From assembly GCA_037189845.1 (NCBI GenBank), contig JBBCIS010000002.1, positions 1 to 64,000 on the forward strand: DNA of 64,000 nt. Reading direction: 5' to 3'. Every line of letters begins with the position of its first letter. Within the stretch, counting starts at the first letter, position 1. This DNA is from JAMLHH01 sp037189845. Lineage in GTDB: Bacteria; Bacteroidota; Bacteroidia; Chitinophagales; JADIYW01. This document shows positions 16,123 through 25,745 of the stretch, piece after piece. A program made the translations under genes and the position numbers. The notes under the pieces are model-generated. The model had not been told where the DNA came from. It made no database searches and was given only the letters and a program-made list of their open reading frames with translations.

Positions 16123-19100
16123 ATGAAAAAATCTATATACTACATTTTTGCTTTAATTATTGCCGCAACAAGTAATCTTGTAATTGCACAGAATATTGAT
16201 ATTCCTGATACTAATTTTAAAAATGCATTAATTGCTGCTGGAGTCGATAAAAATAGAGATGGTGTAATTCAGGAGAGCGAAGCTCTATTGGTTACATCAT
16301 TGGATGTAAGTAAAGCAGTAAATTCCAATTATGTCGATGCTATTTTTGACTTAACAGGCATTGAATATTTTACAAATTTGATTTCTTTGAATTGTACCAG
16401 AAATCAAATATCCATTTTGAATATCGACGGTTTAACAAAATTAACCAAATTACACTGTGGCTCAAATAAACTTATCAACCTAGATCTTAGTAATCTAACG
16501 AAGCTTGGTGAATTAGATTGCTCTTTTAATGATTTAACAACATTGAATATCAGCAGCTTAACAGATATAACTATACTAAACTATTCAGGAAATAAACTGC
16601 CCAATTTGGATATTAGTAAGTTAACAAAACTCATTTCATTAAATTGCAATTCAAATAAAATATCAAGTTTAGATATCAGCAAACTAACAAATCTAACAAC
16701 TTTAAGTTGTGGATTTAATTCTTTGACAACATTAGATGTCAGTAAAATATTAAAACTTACTGAATTAACATGCAATAGAAATCAAATTACAAGTTTGGAT
16801 ATTAGTATGTTAACAAACATAAAAAAACTAAATTGCTCAGAAAATAAATTAACTAATTTAAATATTGGCAACATTACTGGTCTTACAGATCTGAATTGTT
16901 CAAAAAATCAATTGCCAGGTTTGGATCTGAGTAAGTTCTCTAGTCTTACCAATCTAAATTGCTCGGAAAATAAATTGACAACCCTAAATTTAGGAAATAT
17001 AACCAGCCTCATTGATTTAAATTGTTCAAAAAATCTTTTAACAAATTTAGATGTCAATAATCAATTTAATCTAACTAAGATAAATTGCAGTTCAAATAAA
17101 TTGACAAACATCAATTTACCAAATCATACAAATCTTAGCTATTTGAATTGCTCATCAAATTTAATGACATCTTTAAATTTAAATCCACTGGTTAATCTTA
17201 CATCTTTATATTGCTCTAATAATAAATTAACAAGTTTAAATCTAAACAATCAACCAAAACTTTACTCATTATATTGCGATTCTAATCAAATCACAAATCT
17301 TGATTTATCAAATCAGACTAGACTCACAAGTTTAACATGTAGCGTCAATCAGTTATCTAACTTGGATGTAAGTAAGTCAACAAATCTATACTCACTAAAT
17401 TGTGCTTCAAATAAATTGACAAGTTTAACCTTAGGGAGTTTACCAGAACTCAAATATTTAGAATGTCAAAAAAATCAGTTAACAAATCTAGATGTTAGTT
17501 TACTTCCAGTTCTTGAAGAATTTAATTGCTCGAACAACAAATTGACAGTTTTAAATTTAGAAAAATCACCCAACCTCACGATACTAGATTGTAGCCATAA
17601 CAAATTGAATCAACTGGATGTGAATAATTCAAAAAACATTTATCATCTATTTGCAAATAACAATTTATTTAAAACTTTGGATCTCAATCTCCTAACAGAA
17701 TTATGGCTATTAGATATCACTAATAACGAACTGCTGGAGGCATTATACATCAAGAATGGTCATGATGATTATTTTTACGATTTATACGAATGGGATGATT
17801 ACATAGAATACAATTTCAACATGCTTGAAGGAAATGATAATTTAAAATACATCTGCACCGATAACAACGATACGCAAACTCTAATACATTTAATAAATTA
17901 TTTATGGGAGTTCAGAAATGAATATTATGATATTATTGTAAGCTCTTTATGTAATTCTACTACAACAGGAACGACTAATTATTTAATGGGAAAAATTAAA
18001 TATGATGCAAATTCTGATGGTTGTAATAAATTAGACAAAGCTTTTCCGAGTATTAAAGTTAAAATCAGCAATCCTCAAGATTCTGTAATATTAATTTCCG
18101 GTGATAACGGAAATTTCTCTACTTATTTAGGACCAGGAAGCTATACTTCAAGACCTATTTTAAAACATCCAGACTATTATACAGTCAGTCCACAAAGTAT
18201 TACTTTCTCACTGCCTGATACAACAAGTCCTGTATTTTGTATTGCTCCCAAAGGAAATTTCAATGACTTAGCCGTCAGCATCATTCCTGTCAGAGCTGCC
18301 CGCCCGGGATTCTCTGATGCTTCCTATAAAATAGTTTATAAAAATCAGGGAACTACTACTCAAAATGGAACAGTAACTTTCAGCTTTGATGATGATAAGA
18401 TGAATGTCATTTCTTCTTCACCGTCTGCTAATCAATCTGATTTCGGCCTGCTTACTTTTAATTTCACAAACCTCGCTCCTTTTGAAACCAAATCAGCTTG
18501 GATCACCATGCGCACCAACGCTCCTACTGACAATCCGGCAGTCAATGTCAATGATGTACTGAATTTCTCTGCAAATATCACTGCTCAAACAGACCAAACT
18601 CCCGATGATAATATTGCAATTTTGTATCAAACAGTTATTGGAAGCTATGACCCGAATGATAAAACATGTCTCCAAGGAGATATCATCACTCCTGACATGG
18701 TCGGAAAAAGAGTCAACTATCTCATCCGTTTTGAAAACACAGGTACTGCTCCTGCTGAAAATGTAGTCGTTACAGATTATATCGACACAACGGTTTTTGA
18801 TGTCAATTCTTTACTTGTTACAGATGCATCGCATACCTGCCATACACAAATCAGCAAAGGAAATAAAGTGCAGTTTATCTTCAGTGATATTCATTTACCA
18901 TTTACAGAACCTGACAAGCATGGTTATGTTGCTTTCAGCATCCTGTTGAAAGATAATTTGCAAATAGGTGACAGCATTAAAAACTATGCAGATATCTATT
19001 TTGATTACAACCTGCCTATCACTACCAACGAAGCTGTATCAGAAGTCAAAAACAGAGTCATCACATCTGTAAAACAAAAAATCAGCGATGCTACTTTGTT

Positions 19101-19332
19101 AGTCTATCCTAATCCATCCAAAGGCAGCTTCTCTGTAGAATTGAAAAGCAATAAAACGGCTCCTGTACAAATCAGCGTCATAGACATTGAAGGAAAAATA
19201 GTTTTTGCAAAACAATATGCTCAGCAGCAAAATATAATCCCTCTGCAGCTGAATCAATTAGCTCAGGGTACTTATCTCATCAGAGCTGAGATAGATAATG
19301 ATATCATTTCTAAGAAAATTGTGATATATTAG
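16123..19332 (+). CDS. secreted leucine-rich-repeat T9SS protein A, 1069 aa
   Basis: A signal peptide (cleavage after NLVIAQ, residue 23) precedes an EF-hand-like DKNRDGVIQESEA segment. More than twenty 21-residue leucine-rich repeats follow, of the pattern LTxLNCSxNKLTxLDVSxLTN (internalin-like), covering about residues 60-590. A Cna-B-like linker, a DUF11-type repeat domain (ENTGTAPAENVVVTDYI, about 870-960) and a C-terminal type A T9SS sorting domain (YPNPSKGSFSVEL ... GTYLIRAEI, about 990-1069) complete it. It probably sits on the cell surface and binds protein or glycan. The downstream paralogue shares the whole C-terminal part nearly unchanged but has a different repeat region. Confidence 0.9.
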   Translation: MKKSIYYIFALIIAATSNLVIAQNIDIPDTNFKNALIAAGVDKNRDGVIQESEALLVTSLDVSKAVNSNYVDAIFDLTGIEYFTNLISLNCTRNQISILNIDGLTKLTKLHCGSNKLINLDLSNLTKLGELDCSFNDLTTLNISSLTDITILNYSGNKLPNLDISKLTKLISLNCNSNKISSLDISKLTNLTTLSCGFNSLTTLDVSKILKLTELTCNRNQITSLDISMLTNIKKLNCSENKLTNLNIGNITGLTDLNCSKNQLPGLDLSKFSSLTNLNCSENKLTTLNLGNITSLIDLNCSKNLLTNLDVNNQFNLTKINCSSNKLTNINLPNHTNLSYLNCSSNLMTSLNLNPLVNLTSLYCSNNKLTSLNLNNQPKLYSLYCDSNQITNLDLSNQTRLTSLTCSVNQLSNLDVSKSTNLYSLNCASNKLTSLTLGSLPELKYLECQKNQLTNLDVSLLPVLEEFNCSNNKLTVLNLEKSPNLTILDCSHNKLNQLDVNNSKNIYHLFANNNLFKTLDLNLLTELWLLDITNNELLEALYIKNGHDDYFYDLYEWDDYIEYNFNMLEGNDNLKYICTDNNDTQTLIHLINYLWEFRNEYYDIIVSSLCNSTTTGTTNYLMGKIKYDANSDGCNKLDKAFPSIKVKISNPQDSVILISGDNGNFSTYLGPGSYTSRPILKHPDYYTVSPQSITFSLPDTTSPVFCIAPKGNFNDLAVSIIPVRAARPGFSDASYKIVYKNQGTTTQNGTVTFSFDDDKMNVISSSPSANQSDFGLLTFNFTNLAPFETKSAWITMRTNAPTDNPAVNVNDVLNFSANITAQTDQTPDDNIAILYQTVIGSYDPNDKTCLQGDIITPDMVGKRVNYLIRFENTGTAPAENVVVTDYIDTTVFDVNSLLVTDASHTCHTQISKGNKVQFIFSDIHLPFTEPDKHGYVAFSILLKDNLQIGDSIKNYADIYFDYNLPITTNEAVSEVKNRVITSVKQKISDATLLVYPNPSKGSFSVELKSNKTAPVQISVIDIEGKIVFAKQYAQQQNIIPLQLNQLAQGTYLIRAEIDNDIISKKIVIY

Positions 19333-19383
19333 TTAATCAAAATACATTCTTCTCAACTTTCAGATAATCTAAAAACATCCGAC

Positions 19384-21903
19384 ATGAAAAAATCTTTACT
19401 CTTCATTTTTGCATTGATACTTGCCACGACAAGTAATCTTGTAATTGCACAGAATATTACGTTCCCTGACAATGCTTTCAGAATAGCCTTGATTACTGCC
19501 GGAGTAGATAAAAACAAAGACAATATCATTCAAATTAGCGAAGCAGAAGAAACGACAAGTTTATATCTCATTGCTAATAATGTTACAAGTATGGATGGTA
19601 TTGAACATTTCATTAATCTAGATACTTTTTCTTATAATAATAGTCAGATCACTAGTCTTAATCTACAAAATCTTACCAAACTCAAATACCTAAACTGTAC
19701 TAGAAGTAAATTGACAAATTTAGACTTGAGCAATCAACAAAATCTTCAATATTTAAGGAGTAATGATAATTTATTAACCAACTTAAATCTTGGTAATCAA
19801 ACTCAACTGACTTATTTATCCATTGAAAGGAATCAAATCACGAATATAGACCTGAGCAAACAAACTTTACTATCTACATTATATGCAGGATCCAATTTAT
19901 TAGACAATTTGAATGTCAATCATTTGACACAATTGAAACATATAGGATGTAGTAATAACAAACTAAAAAATTTAGAAATTAACAATTTAACCCAATTAAT
20001 AAGTTTAGACTTCTCTAGCAATAATATTACAAGTATTGACTTAAAAAATTCAACTCAATTAGAAAGTTTAAGTTGTTATTTCACTAAGTTGACCGAATTG
20101 AATGTATCCAAATTAGTAAACCTTAAATTATTAAATTGTGCATCAAATCAATTAACAGAGTTAGACTTAAGCAATACGAAAAAACTAGAGACGTTAAATT
20201 TTGGTTCAAACTATATCAAAGAAATCAACTTAAATCATTTAGTAAATATAGAGGTGTTAGGCACGGGAGGAAATCCTTTAAAAACTTTAGATATTTCTAA
20301 CTTAGAACAACTTTACTTTTTCTCATGCTTACAAAGTCCGGATTTAGAGGTATTAATCATGAAAAAAAATATCAGTAACGAATATATAGATGAAGGTTCT
20401 TTTATGATTTTCGATTCATTATCCAACATCAAATATATCTGTACTTCTGAAGACAAAATTGAACTTTTAAAACAATTAGCTATCAATAAAGGTCATAATG
20501 ATGTAATCGTCAATTCATTCTGTAGTTCTTCCTCTAGTGGAGTTTCATATCCTTTATATGGACAAGCAAAATTAGATTGGGAAAATAATGGTTGCAATAT
20601 TGATGCAGATATATATCCTCAATTCAAAATCAAAGTCTCCAATTCTACCGATACTGGTTACGTTATTTCAGGCACCGATGGTAATTTCTCATTATTTTCT
20701 AATGTAGGAACAAATACATTCGAACCAGTTTTAAACCATCCTGATTATTTCAATGTAACTCCTTCAATTGCTACGTATACTTTCCCAGACACTGTATCTC
20801 CATCATTCTGTATCACCCCAAAAGGAAATTTCAATGACTTGACCGTTAGCATCATTCCTGTCAGAGCGGCACGCCCGGGATTCTCTGATGCTACCTATAA
20901 AGTGGTTTATAAAAATCAGGGTACTACTACCCAAAGCGGAACAGTCACTTTCAGCTTTGATGATGACAGAATGAATCTTATCTCTGCTACACCTACAACT
21001 GACAACTCAGAAACAGGACTTCTTACTTTCAACTTCACTAACCTCGCTCCTTTTGAAAGCAAATCAGTTTTAGTGACCATGCGCACCAACGCTCCTACTG
21101 ACAATCCAGCAGTCAATGTCAATGATGTACTGAATTTCTCTGCAAATATCACTGCTCAGACTGATGAAACTCCGGAAGATAATACGGCTGTGCTTTATCA
21201 AACAGTCATCGGAAGCTATGACCCCAACGACAAAACCTGCTTAGAGGGCGATATCATCACTCCTGACATGGTAGGAAAAAGAGTGAACTATCTCATCCGT
21301 TTTGAAAACACAGGTACTGCTCCTGCAGAAAATGTAGTCGTTACAGATTATATCGACACGACTGTTTTTGATGTCAGCTCGTTGTTGGTCACAGATGCTT
21401 CACATACCTGTCATACCCAAATCAGCAAAGGAAACAAAGTTCAGTTCATCTTCAGCGATATTCAATTGCCTTTCACAGAACCTGACAAACATGGTTATGT
21501 AGCTTTCAGCATTTTACTGAAAGATGACTTACAAATAGGTGACAGCATTAAAAACTATGCGGATATCTATTTCGATTACAACTTACCTATCACGACCAAT
21601 GAAGCTGTTTCTGAAGTTAAAAACAGAGTTATCACATCTGTAAAACAAAAAATCAGCGATGCGACACTGTTGGTTTATCCTAATCCGTCCAAAGGAAGTT
21701 TCTCAGTGGAATTGAAAAGCAATAGAACTACTCCTGTACAAATCAGCGTCATAGATATTGAAGGGAAAATAGTTTTTGCAAAACAATATACCCAACAGCA
21801 AAGCATCATTCCTCTACAGCTGAATCAATTAGCTCAAGGCACTTATCTCATCAGGGCAGAAATAGATAATGATATCATCACTAAGAAAATTGTGATACAG
21901 TAG
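19384..21903 (+). CDS. secreted leucine-rich-repeat T9SS protein B, 839 aa
   Basis: This is a tandem paralogue of the preceding gene, 51 bases downstream and probably co-transcribed. It has the same signal peptide type (TSNLVIAQ), the same DKNKDNIIQISEAEE segment and a shorter LRR block (about residues 60-350). The repeats are degenerate compared with A. From FCITPKGNFNDL (nt 20810 on) to the end the protein is almost identical to A, including the DUF11-type domain and the sorting domain. The LRR parts have diverged much more, consistent with selection on the binding face or gene conversion of the 3' half. A strong hairpin follows. Confidence 0.9.
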   Translation: MKKSLLFIFALILATTSNLVIAQNITFPDNAFRIALITAGVDKNKDNIIQISEAEETTSLYLIANNVTSMDGIEHFINLDTFSYNNSQITSLNLQNLTKLKYLNCTRSKLTNLDLSNQQNLQYLRSNDNLLTNLNLGNQTQLTYLSIERNQITNIDLSKQTLLSTLYAGSNLLDNLNVNHLTQLKHIGCSNNKLKNLEINNLTQLISLDFSSNNITSIDLKNSTQLESLSCYFTKLTELNVSKLVNLKLLNCASNQLTELDLSNTKKLETLNFGSNYIKEINLNHLVNIEVLGTGGNPLKTLDISNLEQLYFFSCLQSPDLEVLIMKKNISNEYIDEGSFMIFDSLSNIKYICTSEDKIELLKQLAINKGHNDVIVNSFCSSSSSGVSYPLYGQAKLDWENNGCNIDADIYPQFKIKVSNSTDTGYVISGTDGNFSLFSNVGTNTFEPVLNHPDYFNVTPSIATYTFPDTVSPSFCITPKGNFNDLTVSIIPVRAARPGFSDATYKVVYKNQGTTTQSGTVTFSFDDDRMNLISATPTTDNSETGLLTFNFTNLAPFESKSVLVTMRTNAPTDNPAVNVNDVLNFSANITAQTDETPEDNTAVLYQTVIGSYDPNDKTCLEGDIITPDMVGKRVNYLIRFENTGTAPAENVVVTDYIDTTVFDVSSLLVTDASHTCHTQISKGNKVQFIFSDIQLPFTEPDKHGYVAFSILLKDDLQIGDSIKNYADIYFDYNLPITTNEAVSEVKNRVITSVKQKISDATLLVYPNPSKGSFSVELKSNRTTPVQISVIDIEGKIVFAKQYTQQQSIIPLQLNQLAQGTYLIRAEIDNDIITKKIVIQ

Positions 21904-22016
21904 GAAGTTTGAAGTGATTTTTGAGCCACTAAGGCACCAAGACTCTAAGGTTTTCAAATTTGTGGCATTCATATTTTACAAGTTTGATACCCATTCTTAT
22001 CGTAACTCGAATTATC

Positions 22017-22056
22017 ATGACCTTTATTGCACTAACTCTACTGCAATAAAGGTCAT
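22017..22056 (+). terminator. hairpin after the LRR operon
   Basis: ATGACCTTTATTGCA (22017-22031) and TGCAATAAAGGTCAT (22042-22056) form a perfect 15-bp stem with a 10-base loop, followed by a short T-rich stretch. It lies about 110 bases after the LRR gene stop and before purD, so it probably ends the LRR transcript. Confidence 0.65.
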
Positions 22057-22126
22057 TTGTATATTACAATCCGGTAACTTTTCAAATATTTATTCAATCA
22101 GCAACGGGCGTTTGTAATTCTTGTCT

Positions 22127-22134
22127 TATTTTTG
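22127..22134 (+). promoter_or_regulatory. possible -7 box close to the purD start
   Basis: TATTTTTG ends only four bases before the purD ATG. If functional, the transcript would be leaderless or nearly so. No -33 TTG is at the standard distance (a TTTG at 22111-22114 is too close), so it may be coincidental. Confidence 0.3.
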
Positions 22135-22138
22135 CGCC

Positions 22139-23413
22139 ATGAAAATTCTTTTAATCGGTTCAGGGGGTAGAGAAAATGCATTTGCAAGACAGATTTCACT
22201 TAGTAAACATTGTCAAAAATTGTTCATCGCTCCGGGCAATCCAGGTACTACTCAATACGGAGAAAATGTAGCTATCTCTGCAACAGATTTTCCTGCACTG
22301 AAAGAATTTACATTAAAAGAAGAAATTGACATGGTCATAGTCGGTCCCGAAGTTCCATTGGTGGAAGGTATTTATGACTATTATCTACAGGATGAATCCT
22401 TGAAAAACATTCCTGTGATTGGCCCATCTCAGCAAGGTGCTATGCTGGAAGGCAGCAAGTCATTTTCAAAGGCATTCATGATGCGTCATGATGTACCGAC
22501 AGCCGCTTACAGAGAATTTACCAATAATGATATTCAGGAAGGATTAGATTATATCGCCACACAGACACCGCCTATCGTATTGAAAGCAGACGGATTGGCA
22601 GCCGGCAAAGGGGTTTTAATCTGTAGCTCTATCGAAGAAGCTCAGGCAGAATTTCAGGAAATGCTGGGCGGAAAATTCGGCACTGCCGGAAGCAAAGTCG
22701 TCATTGAAGAATTCATGAGTGGAATTGAGTTCTCCGTTTTTGTACTTTCTGATGGTGAGAACTATAAAATCCTGCCGATTGCCAAAGATTACAAGCGTAT
22801 CGGCGAGGGCGATGCGGGTCTGAATACCGGTGGCATGGGAGCTGTATCTCCGCCTCCATTCGTCACTACGGCTATCATGGAGCGCGTGGAGCAGGAAGTG
22901 ATTATACCGACAGTGCAAGGTCTTAAAAAAGATAATATTATCTACAAAGGATTTATCTATATCGGTCTGATGAATACTCCCGGAGATATTCCGAGAGTCG
23001 TGGAATACAACTGCCGTATGGGCGACCCGGAAACTCAGGCTGTACTACCACGTATCGAATCTGACTTTTTAGAGCTCATGCAGCACGTAGCCGACGGTAC
23101 ACTGGACAAAGCAGAACTGAACATCTCTGAGGAAGCAGCTGTGACTGTTATCCTTGCATCCGGTGGATATCCGGGCGATTTTGAAAAAGGTTTTGAAATT
23201 ACCGGTATCGGTGACGTCAAAGATGCTTTGGTTTTCCATGCCGGCACTCAGCTGAAAGACAATATATTAGTCAATAGTGGCGGACGTGTGATTGCCGTAA
23301 CTGCTTTAGACAAAGACTGGCTCAAAGCATTGGAAAAAAGCAATACTGCTGCTGCAACTATCCAATATCTGGGTAAATATTACAGAAAGGACATCGGTTT
23401 TGATTTGAAATAA
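22139..23413 (+). CDS. purD: phosphoribosylamine-glycine ligase
   Basis: PurD makes glycinamide ribonucleotide from phosphoribosylamine, glycine and ATP, the second step of purine synthesis. The 424-residue ATP-grasp protein starts MKILLIGSGGRENA, has KADGLAAGKGV near residue 145 (ATP-grasp loop), GGMGAVSPPPF near 227 and the metal-binding region NCRMGDPETQ near 285. The length is normal. The ATG at 22139 is the real start; the six codons upstream from a TTG are not conserved. The gene is monocistronic. Confidence 0.97.
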   Translation: MKILLIGSGGRENAFARQISLSKHCQKLFIAPGNPGTTQYGENVAISATDFPALKEFTLKEEIDMVIVGPEVPLVEGIYDYYLQDESLKNIPVIGPSQQGAMLEGSKSFSKAFMMRHDVPTAAYREFTNNDIQEGLDYIATQTPPIVLKADGLAAGKGVLICSSIEEAQAEFQEMLGGKFGTAGSKVVIEEFMSGIEFSVFVLSDGENYKILPIAKDYKRIGEGDAGLNTGGMGAVSPPPFVTTAIMERVEQEVIIPTVQGLKKDNIIYKGFIYIGLMNTPGDIPRVVEYNCRMGDPETQAVLPRIESDFLELMQHVADGTLDKAELNISEEAAVTVILASGGYPGDFEKGFEITGIGDVKDALVFHAGTQLKDNILVNSGGRVIAVTALDKDWLKALEKSNTAAATIQYLGKYYRKDIGFDLK

Positions 23414-23414
23414 T

Positions 23415-23515
23415 TTTTGGGGTAGCTATTCCGGCTTTCAGCTTTTATTCCTCGCTCCATTGCATTCCACTGTGGGCTACCGCTTCTATCCGGGCTGTGC
23501 TGACGCTAGTTTGAG
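23415..23515. repeat. REP-like intergenic element
   Basis: Unusually GC-rich intergenic sequence between the convergent purD and yjbR-like genes. GGTAGC at 23421-23426 is complementary to GCTACC at 23476-23481, and CCGG-containing blocks recur. It has the look of the palindromic repeats scattered through Bacteroidota genomes. No second copy is in this window, so the assignment is by appearance only. Confidence 0.35.
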
Positions 23516-23518
23516 TAT

Positions 23519-23878
23519 CTATAAAGATGCTAGTTCTTCTTTTTGCTTCTTAGTCAATCCTGATTTCACCCGCTCATAAGAATGTAAAATCATTTCCCTG
23601 ATAAACTCAGAAGATATGCTTCCGTCCAGCTTCACTGTATTCCAGTGCTTTTTATTCATGTGGTATCCCGGCTGAACAGCATCATATTGCTCACGCCATT
23701 CCAGGGCCTGTTCAGGTTCAGCTTTCAGATTCAATGAGATAGGCACATTCATGATGCCTGTCAATAAGAATATTTTTCCCATCACTCTGAATACCATCGT
23801 ATCTTCTCCAAATGGAAAATCATAAGAAGTTCCCGGAAGTCTCAGACAAAAAGCTTCTATATCTTCGATATGATTCAT
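23519..23878 (-). CDS. MmcQ/YjbR family protein
   Basis: The 119-residue protein matches the YjbR/CyaY-fold family: an N-terminal IEDIEAFCLRLPGTSYDFPFGEDTMVFRVMGK segment, LNLKAEPEQALEWREQYD in the middle and a late KKHWNTVKLDG motif. These proteins are thought to bind DNA, but their role is not known. Its ATG overlaps the stop of the DUF58 gene in a TGATG junction, so the two are translationally coupled. Confidence 0.85.
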   Translation of the reverse strand: MNHIEDIEAFCLRLPGTSYDFPFGEDTMVFRVMGKIFLLTGIMNVPISLNLKAEPEQALEWREQYDAVQPGYHMNKKHWNTVKLDGSISSEFIREMILHSYERVKSGLTKKQKEELASL

Positions 23879-24801
23879 CAGATTTTCATTTTACTGCGTT
23901 TGATTAAATAGGTTTGTAAAATATCTGCAAAACCATTGTCTATATCCGCATCTACCCAATCAATTCTATATTGTGCACACTTTTGCTTTATCTTTTGATG
24001 ATAATCCGTAATTTTCTGCTGATAAAAATCTTTTACCTGATGTGGTAGAAGCTTGATGCTCGCTCCGGTTTCCATATCAATGAACTCATGCGGACGGTTT
24101 TCAAATACAAAATCTTCTTCTTCTTTTTTGCGGTAAACATGAAATACAACTACTTCATGCTTATTATGCTTCAAATGCTGGACTGCATTAAAGAAGTCAT
24201 CCATCTTATCCGGATTCTCTAAAAAATCGCTGAAAATAAACACCAGTGAACGTTTGTGTATTAGCTCTGCCGCCTGATGAATACACACAGACAGATTCGT
24301 CGTTTTTTTGACATTACTCTTTTCTGTCAAAACGTTATACAAGTGATTATTGATCATCTGCTGGTGAGCAGCATTGGTTTTGGCAGGAGTATGTACCTCT
24401 ATTCTATCACTGATCAATGTCAGTCCGGCTGCGTCTCTTTGTTTTCTTAAAAGATAATTCAAAGCAGCAGCAGAAACAGCAGAAAATTCCAGCTTATTCA
24501 GCTGACCAGGTTCTGTAACAACCGGATAGCGCATAGAAGAAGATACATCTATCAATATCTGACAACGAAGATTGGTTTCCTCCTCAAATTTCTTGAGATA
24601 CATTTTACCGGTCTTGGCATAAGCTTTCCAGTCTACATTTCTCACAGAATCACCTGAATTGTAGCTTCTATACTCAGCAAATTCTACAGAAAAACCATGA
24701 TACGGACTCTTGTGCAAACCTATGATAAATCCCTCTACTACTTGTCTTGCCAGCAAATCCAGCTTGTCAAACTGTCTATAATCTATTTTATTGAACTGCA
24801 T
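23878..24801 (-). CDS. DUF58 (vWA-like) domain protein
   Basis: The 307-residue protein contains the DUF58 signature (FAEYRSYNSGDSVRNVDWKA ... TGKMYLKKFEEETN). A von Willebrand A-like fold follows, with a MIDAS-type DVSSSM motif near residue 88. Such proteins usually work with a MoxR AAA ATPase as a metal-dependent chaperone pair. No MoxR gene is visible beside it, which is unusual. The only partner is the coupled yjbR-like gene downstream. Confidence 0.85.
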   Translation of the reverse strand: MQFNKIDYRQFDKLDLLARQVVEGFIIGLHKSPYHGFSVEFAEYRSYNSGDSVRNVDWKAYAKTGKMYLKKFEEETNLRCQILIDVSSSMRYPVVTEPGQLNKLEFSAVSAAALNYLLRKQRDAAGLTLISDRIEVHTPAKTNAAHQQMINNHLYNVLTEKSNVKKTTNLSVCIHQAAELIHKRSLVFIFSDFLENPDKMDDFFNAVQHLKHNKHEVVVFHVYRKKEEEDFVFENRPHEFIDMETGASIKLLPHQVKDFYQQKITDYHQKIKQKCAQYRIDWVDADIDNGFADILQTYLIKRSKMKI

Positions 24802-24877
24802 TTTGAAGTAGTTAGTTGCCTATGGTTAATTTCCGGTATTTTAAAGATAGTAAGATAGCAAAACGTTTTTAGTAGTG

Positions 24878-24910
24878 TTTGCTTTTTATCTGTAGACAAT
24901 TGTATTTTTG
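24878..24910 (+). promoter_or_regulatory. promoter of the RraB-like gene
   Basis: TTTG (24878-24881), a 21-base spacer and TATTTTTG (24903-24910) fit the consensus closely. The start site would be near 24917, giving a leader of about 25 bases to the ATG at 24941. This excludes the in-frame upstream start at 24908, which lies inside the -7 box. Confidence 0.65.
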
Positions 24911-24940
24911 GACTTTTGCAAATCTGTTATAAGTTCTTTT

Positions 24941-25312
24941 ATGAATGAAGAAATACTTCAAGAACTGGAAGAGGCATCCTTAGTTTGGGATTCATGGCTA
25001 AAATCTGGTTATAATACCAGTAAATCTATGGAAGTAGATTTTGAATTTTATTCTGTGAATAAAACCAAAGCATTTGAATTCTTTAATTTTTTGAAAGAAA
25101 ACGTTGATTCTGAGCCTAAAATTTATTCAAGAAGAACTATGCTTATCTTCAAAGGTTGGTGTATTGCCATCAGAATAGAAAGGACATGGACTTGGGATGA
25201 TTTCAAATCAGTCACTATATTTTTGCTTATGAAAGCAAAGGAGTATAATTCAATCCTTGAAGGCTACGGAGCACTCATCTCCGAAAAAAACAAAAAATCT
25301 ATTAACTGCTGA
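24941..25312 (+). CDS. RraB-like (RNase E inhibitor family) domain protein
   Basis: The 123-residue protein contains the RraB-like core (VDFEFYSVNKTKAFEFFNFL ... TWTWDDFKSVTIFLLMKAKEY), about 110 residues of alpha-beta character. In Escherichia coli RraB binds RNase E and alters mRNA decay. In Bacteroidota the partner is not established, and the family is often called DUF695/RraB-like. The start at 24941 is set by the promoter position. It is a single gene, convergent with trxA. The family call is moderate, from the pattern of residues only. Confidence 0.6.
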   Translation: MNEEILQELEEASLVWDSWLKSGYNTSKSMEVDFEFYSVNKTKAFEFFNFLKENVDSEPKIYSRRTMLIFKGWCIAIRIERTWTWDDFKSVTIFLLMKAKEYNSILEGYGALISEKNKKSINC

Positions 25313-25328
25313 AATGATAAATAAAAAA

Positions 25329-25363
25329 CGGCAGACTTCAGCTTTTCAACTTCAGCACTGCCG
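25329..25363 (-). terminator. terminator of the recF-dciA-trxA operon
   Basis: CGGCAG (25329-25334) pairs with CTGCCG (25358-25363). On the minus strand the stem is followed by TTTTTTATT. The loop is long and contains a direct repeat of CTTCAGC. It lies 27 bases past the trxA stop. Confidence 0.55.
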
Positions 25364-25389
25364 CTTTTCGACTTATCAGAATTCTCTGG

Positions 25390-25707
25390 TTAGACTAAGC
25401 TGTCTAATTTTTGCTTTAAAGTAGATTTAGGAACTGCACCTACTACTCTGTCCACTAGTTCTCCGTCTTTGAAGAATAAAATTGTAGGAATACTACGGAT
25501 ACCAAATTGTGCAGCTACTTCACCGTGATCATCCACGTTGCATTTGGAGATCAAAGCTTTGCCCTCATATTCAGAAGCTAGCTCTTCAACTACCGGCCCA
25601 ATCATGCGGCAAGGGCCACACCATTCTGCCCAAAAATCTACTAATGCTACTTTTTTGCTATCCAACACTTCAGGTTGGAAATTGTCGGTCGTGATTTCGA
25701 ATGCCAT
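25390..25707 (-). CDS. trxA: thioredoxin
   Basis: This is a single-domain cytoplasmic thioredoxin of 105 residues with the redox motif WCGPC at 29-33, the buried Asp in VDFWAEW, and the cis-proline loop SIPT near 72. It reduces disulfides in ribonucleotide reductase, peroxiredoxins and others. It is the last gene of the recF-dciA-trxA run, 38 bases after dciA. A terminator follows. Confidence 0.96.
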   Translation of the reverse strand: MAFEITTDNFQPEVLDSKKVALVDFWAEWCGPCRMIGPVVEELASEYEGKALISKCNVDDHGEVAAQFGIRSIPTILFFKDGELVDRVVGAVPKSTLKQKLDSLV

Positions 25708-25745
25708 AATATAAATGTGTTAATCGTTTACTTTTTAATGCCTGT

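Noticed and set aside
16400..17650. Regular 63-base repeats that could suggest a CRISPR-like array
   Set aside because: They are in frame inside the LRR gene and encode 21-residue leucine-rich repeats; no spacers or cas genes exist.
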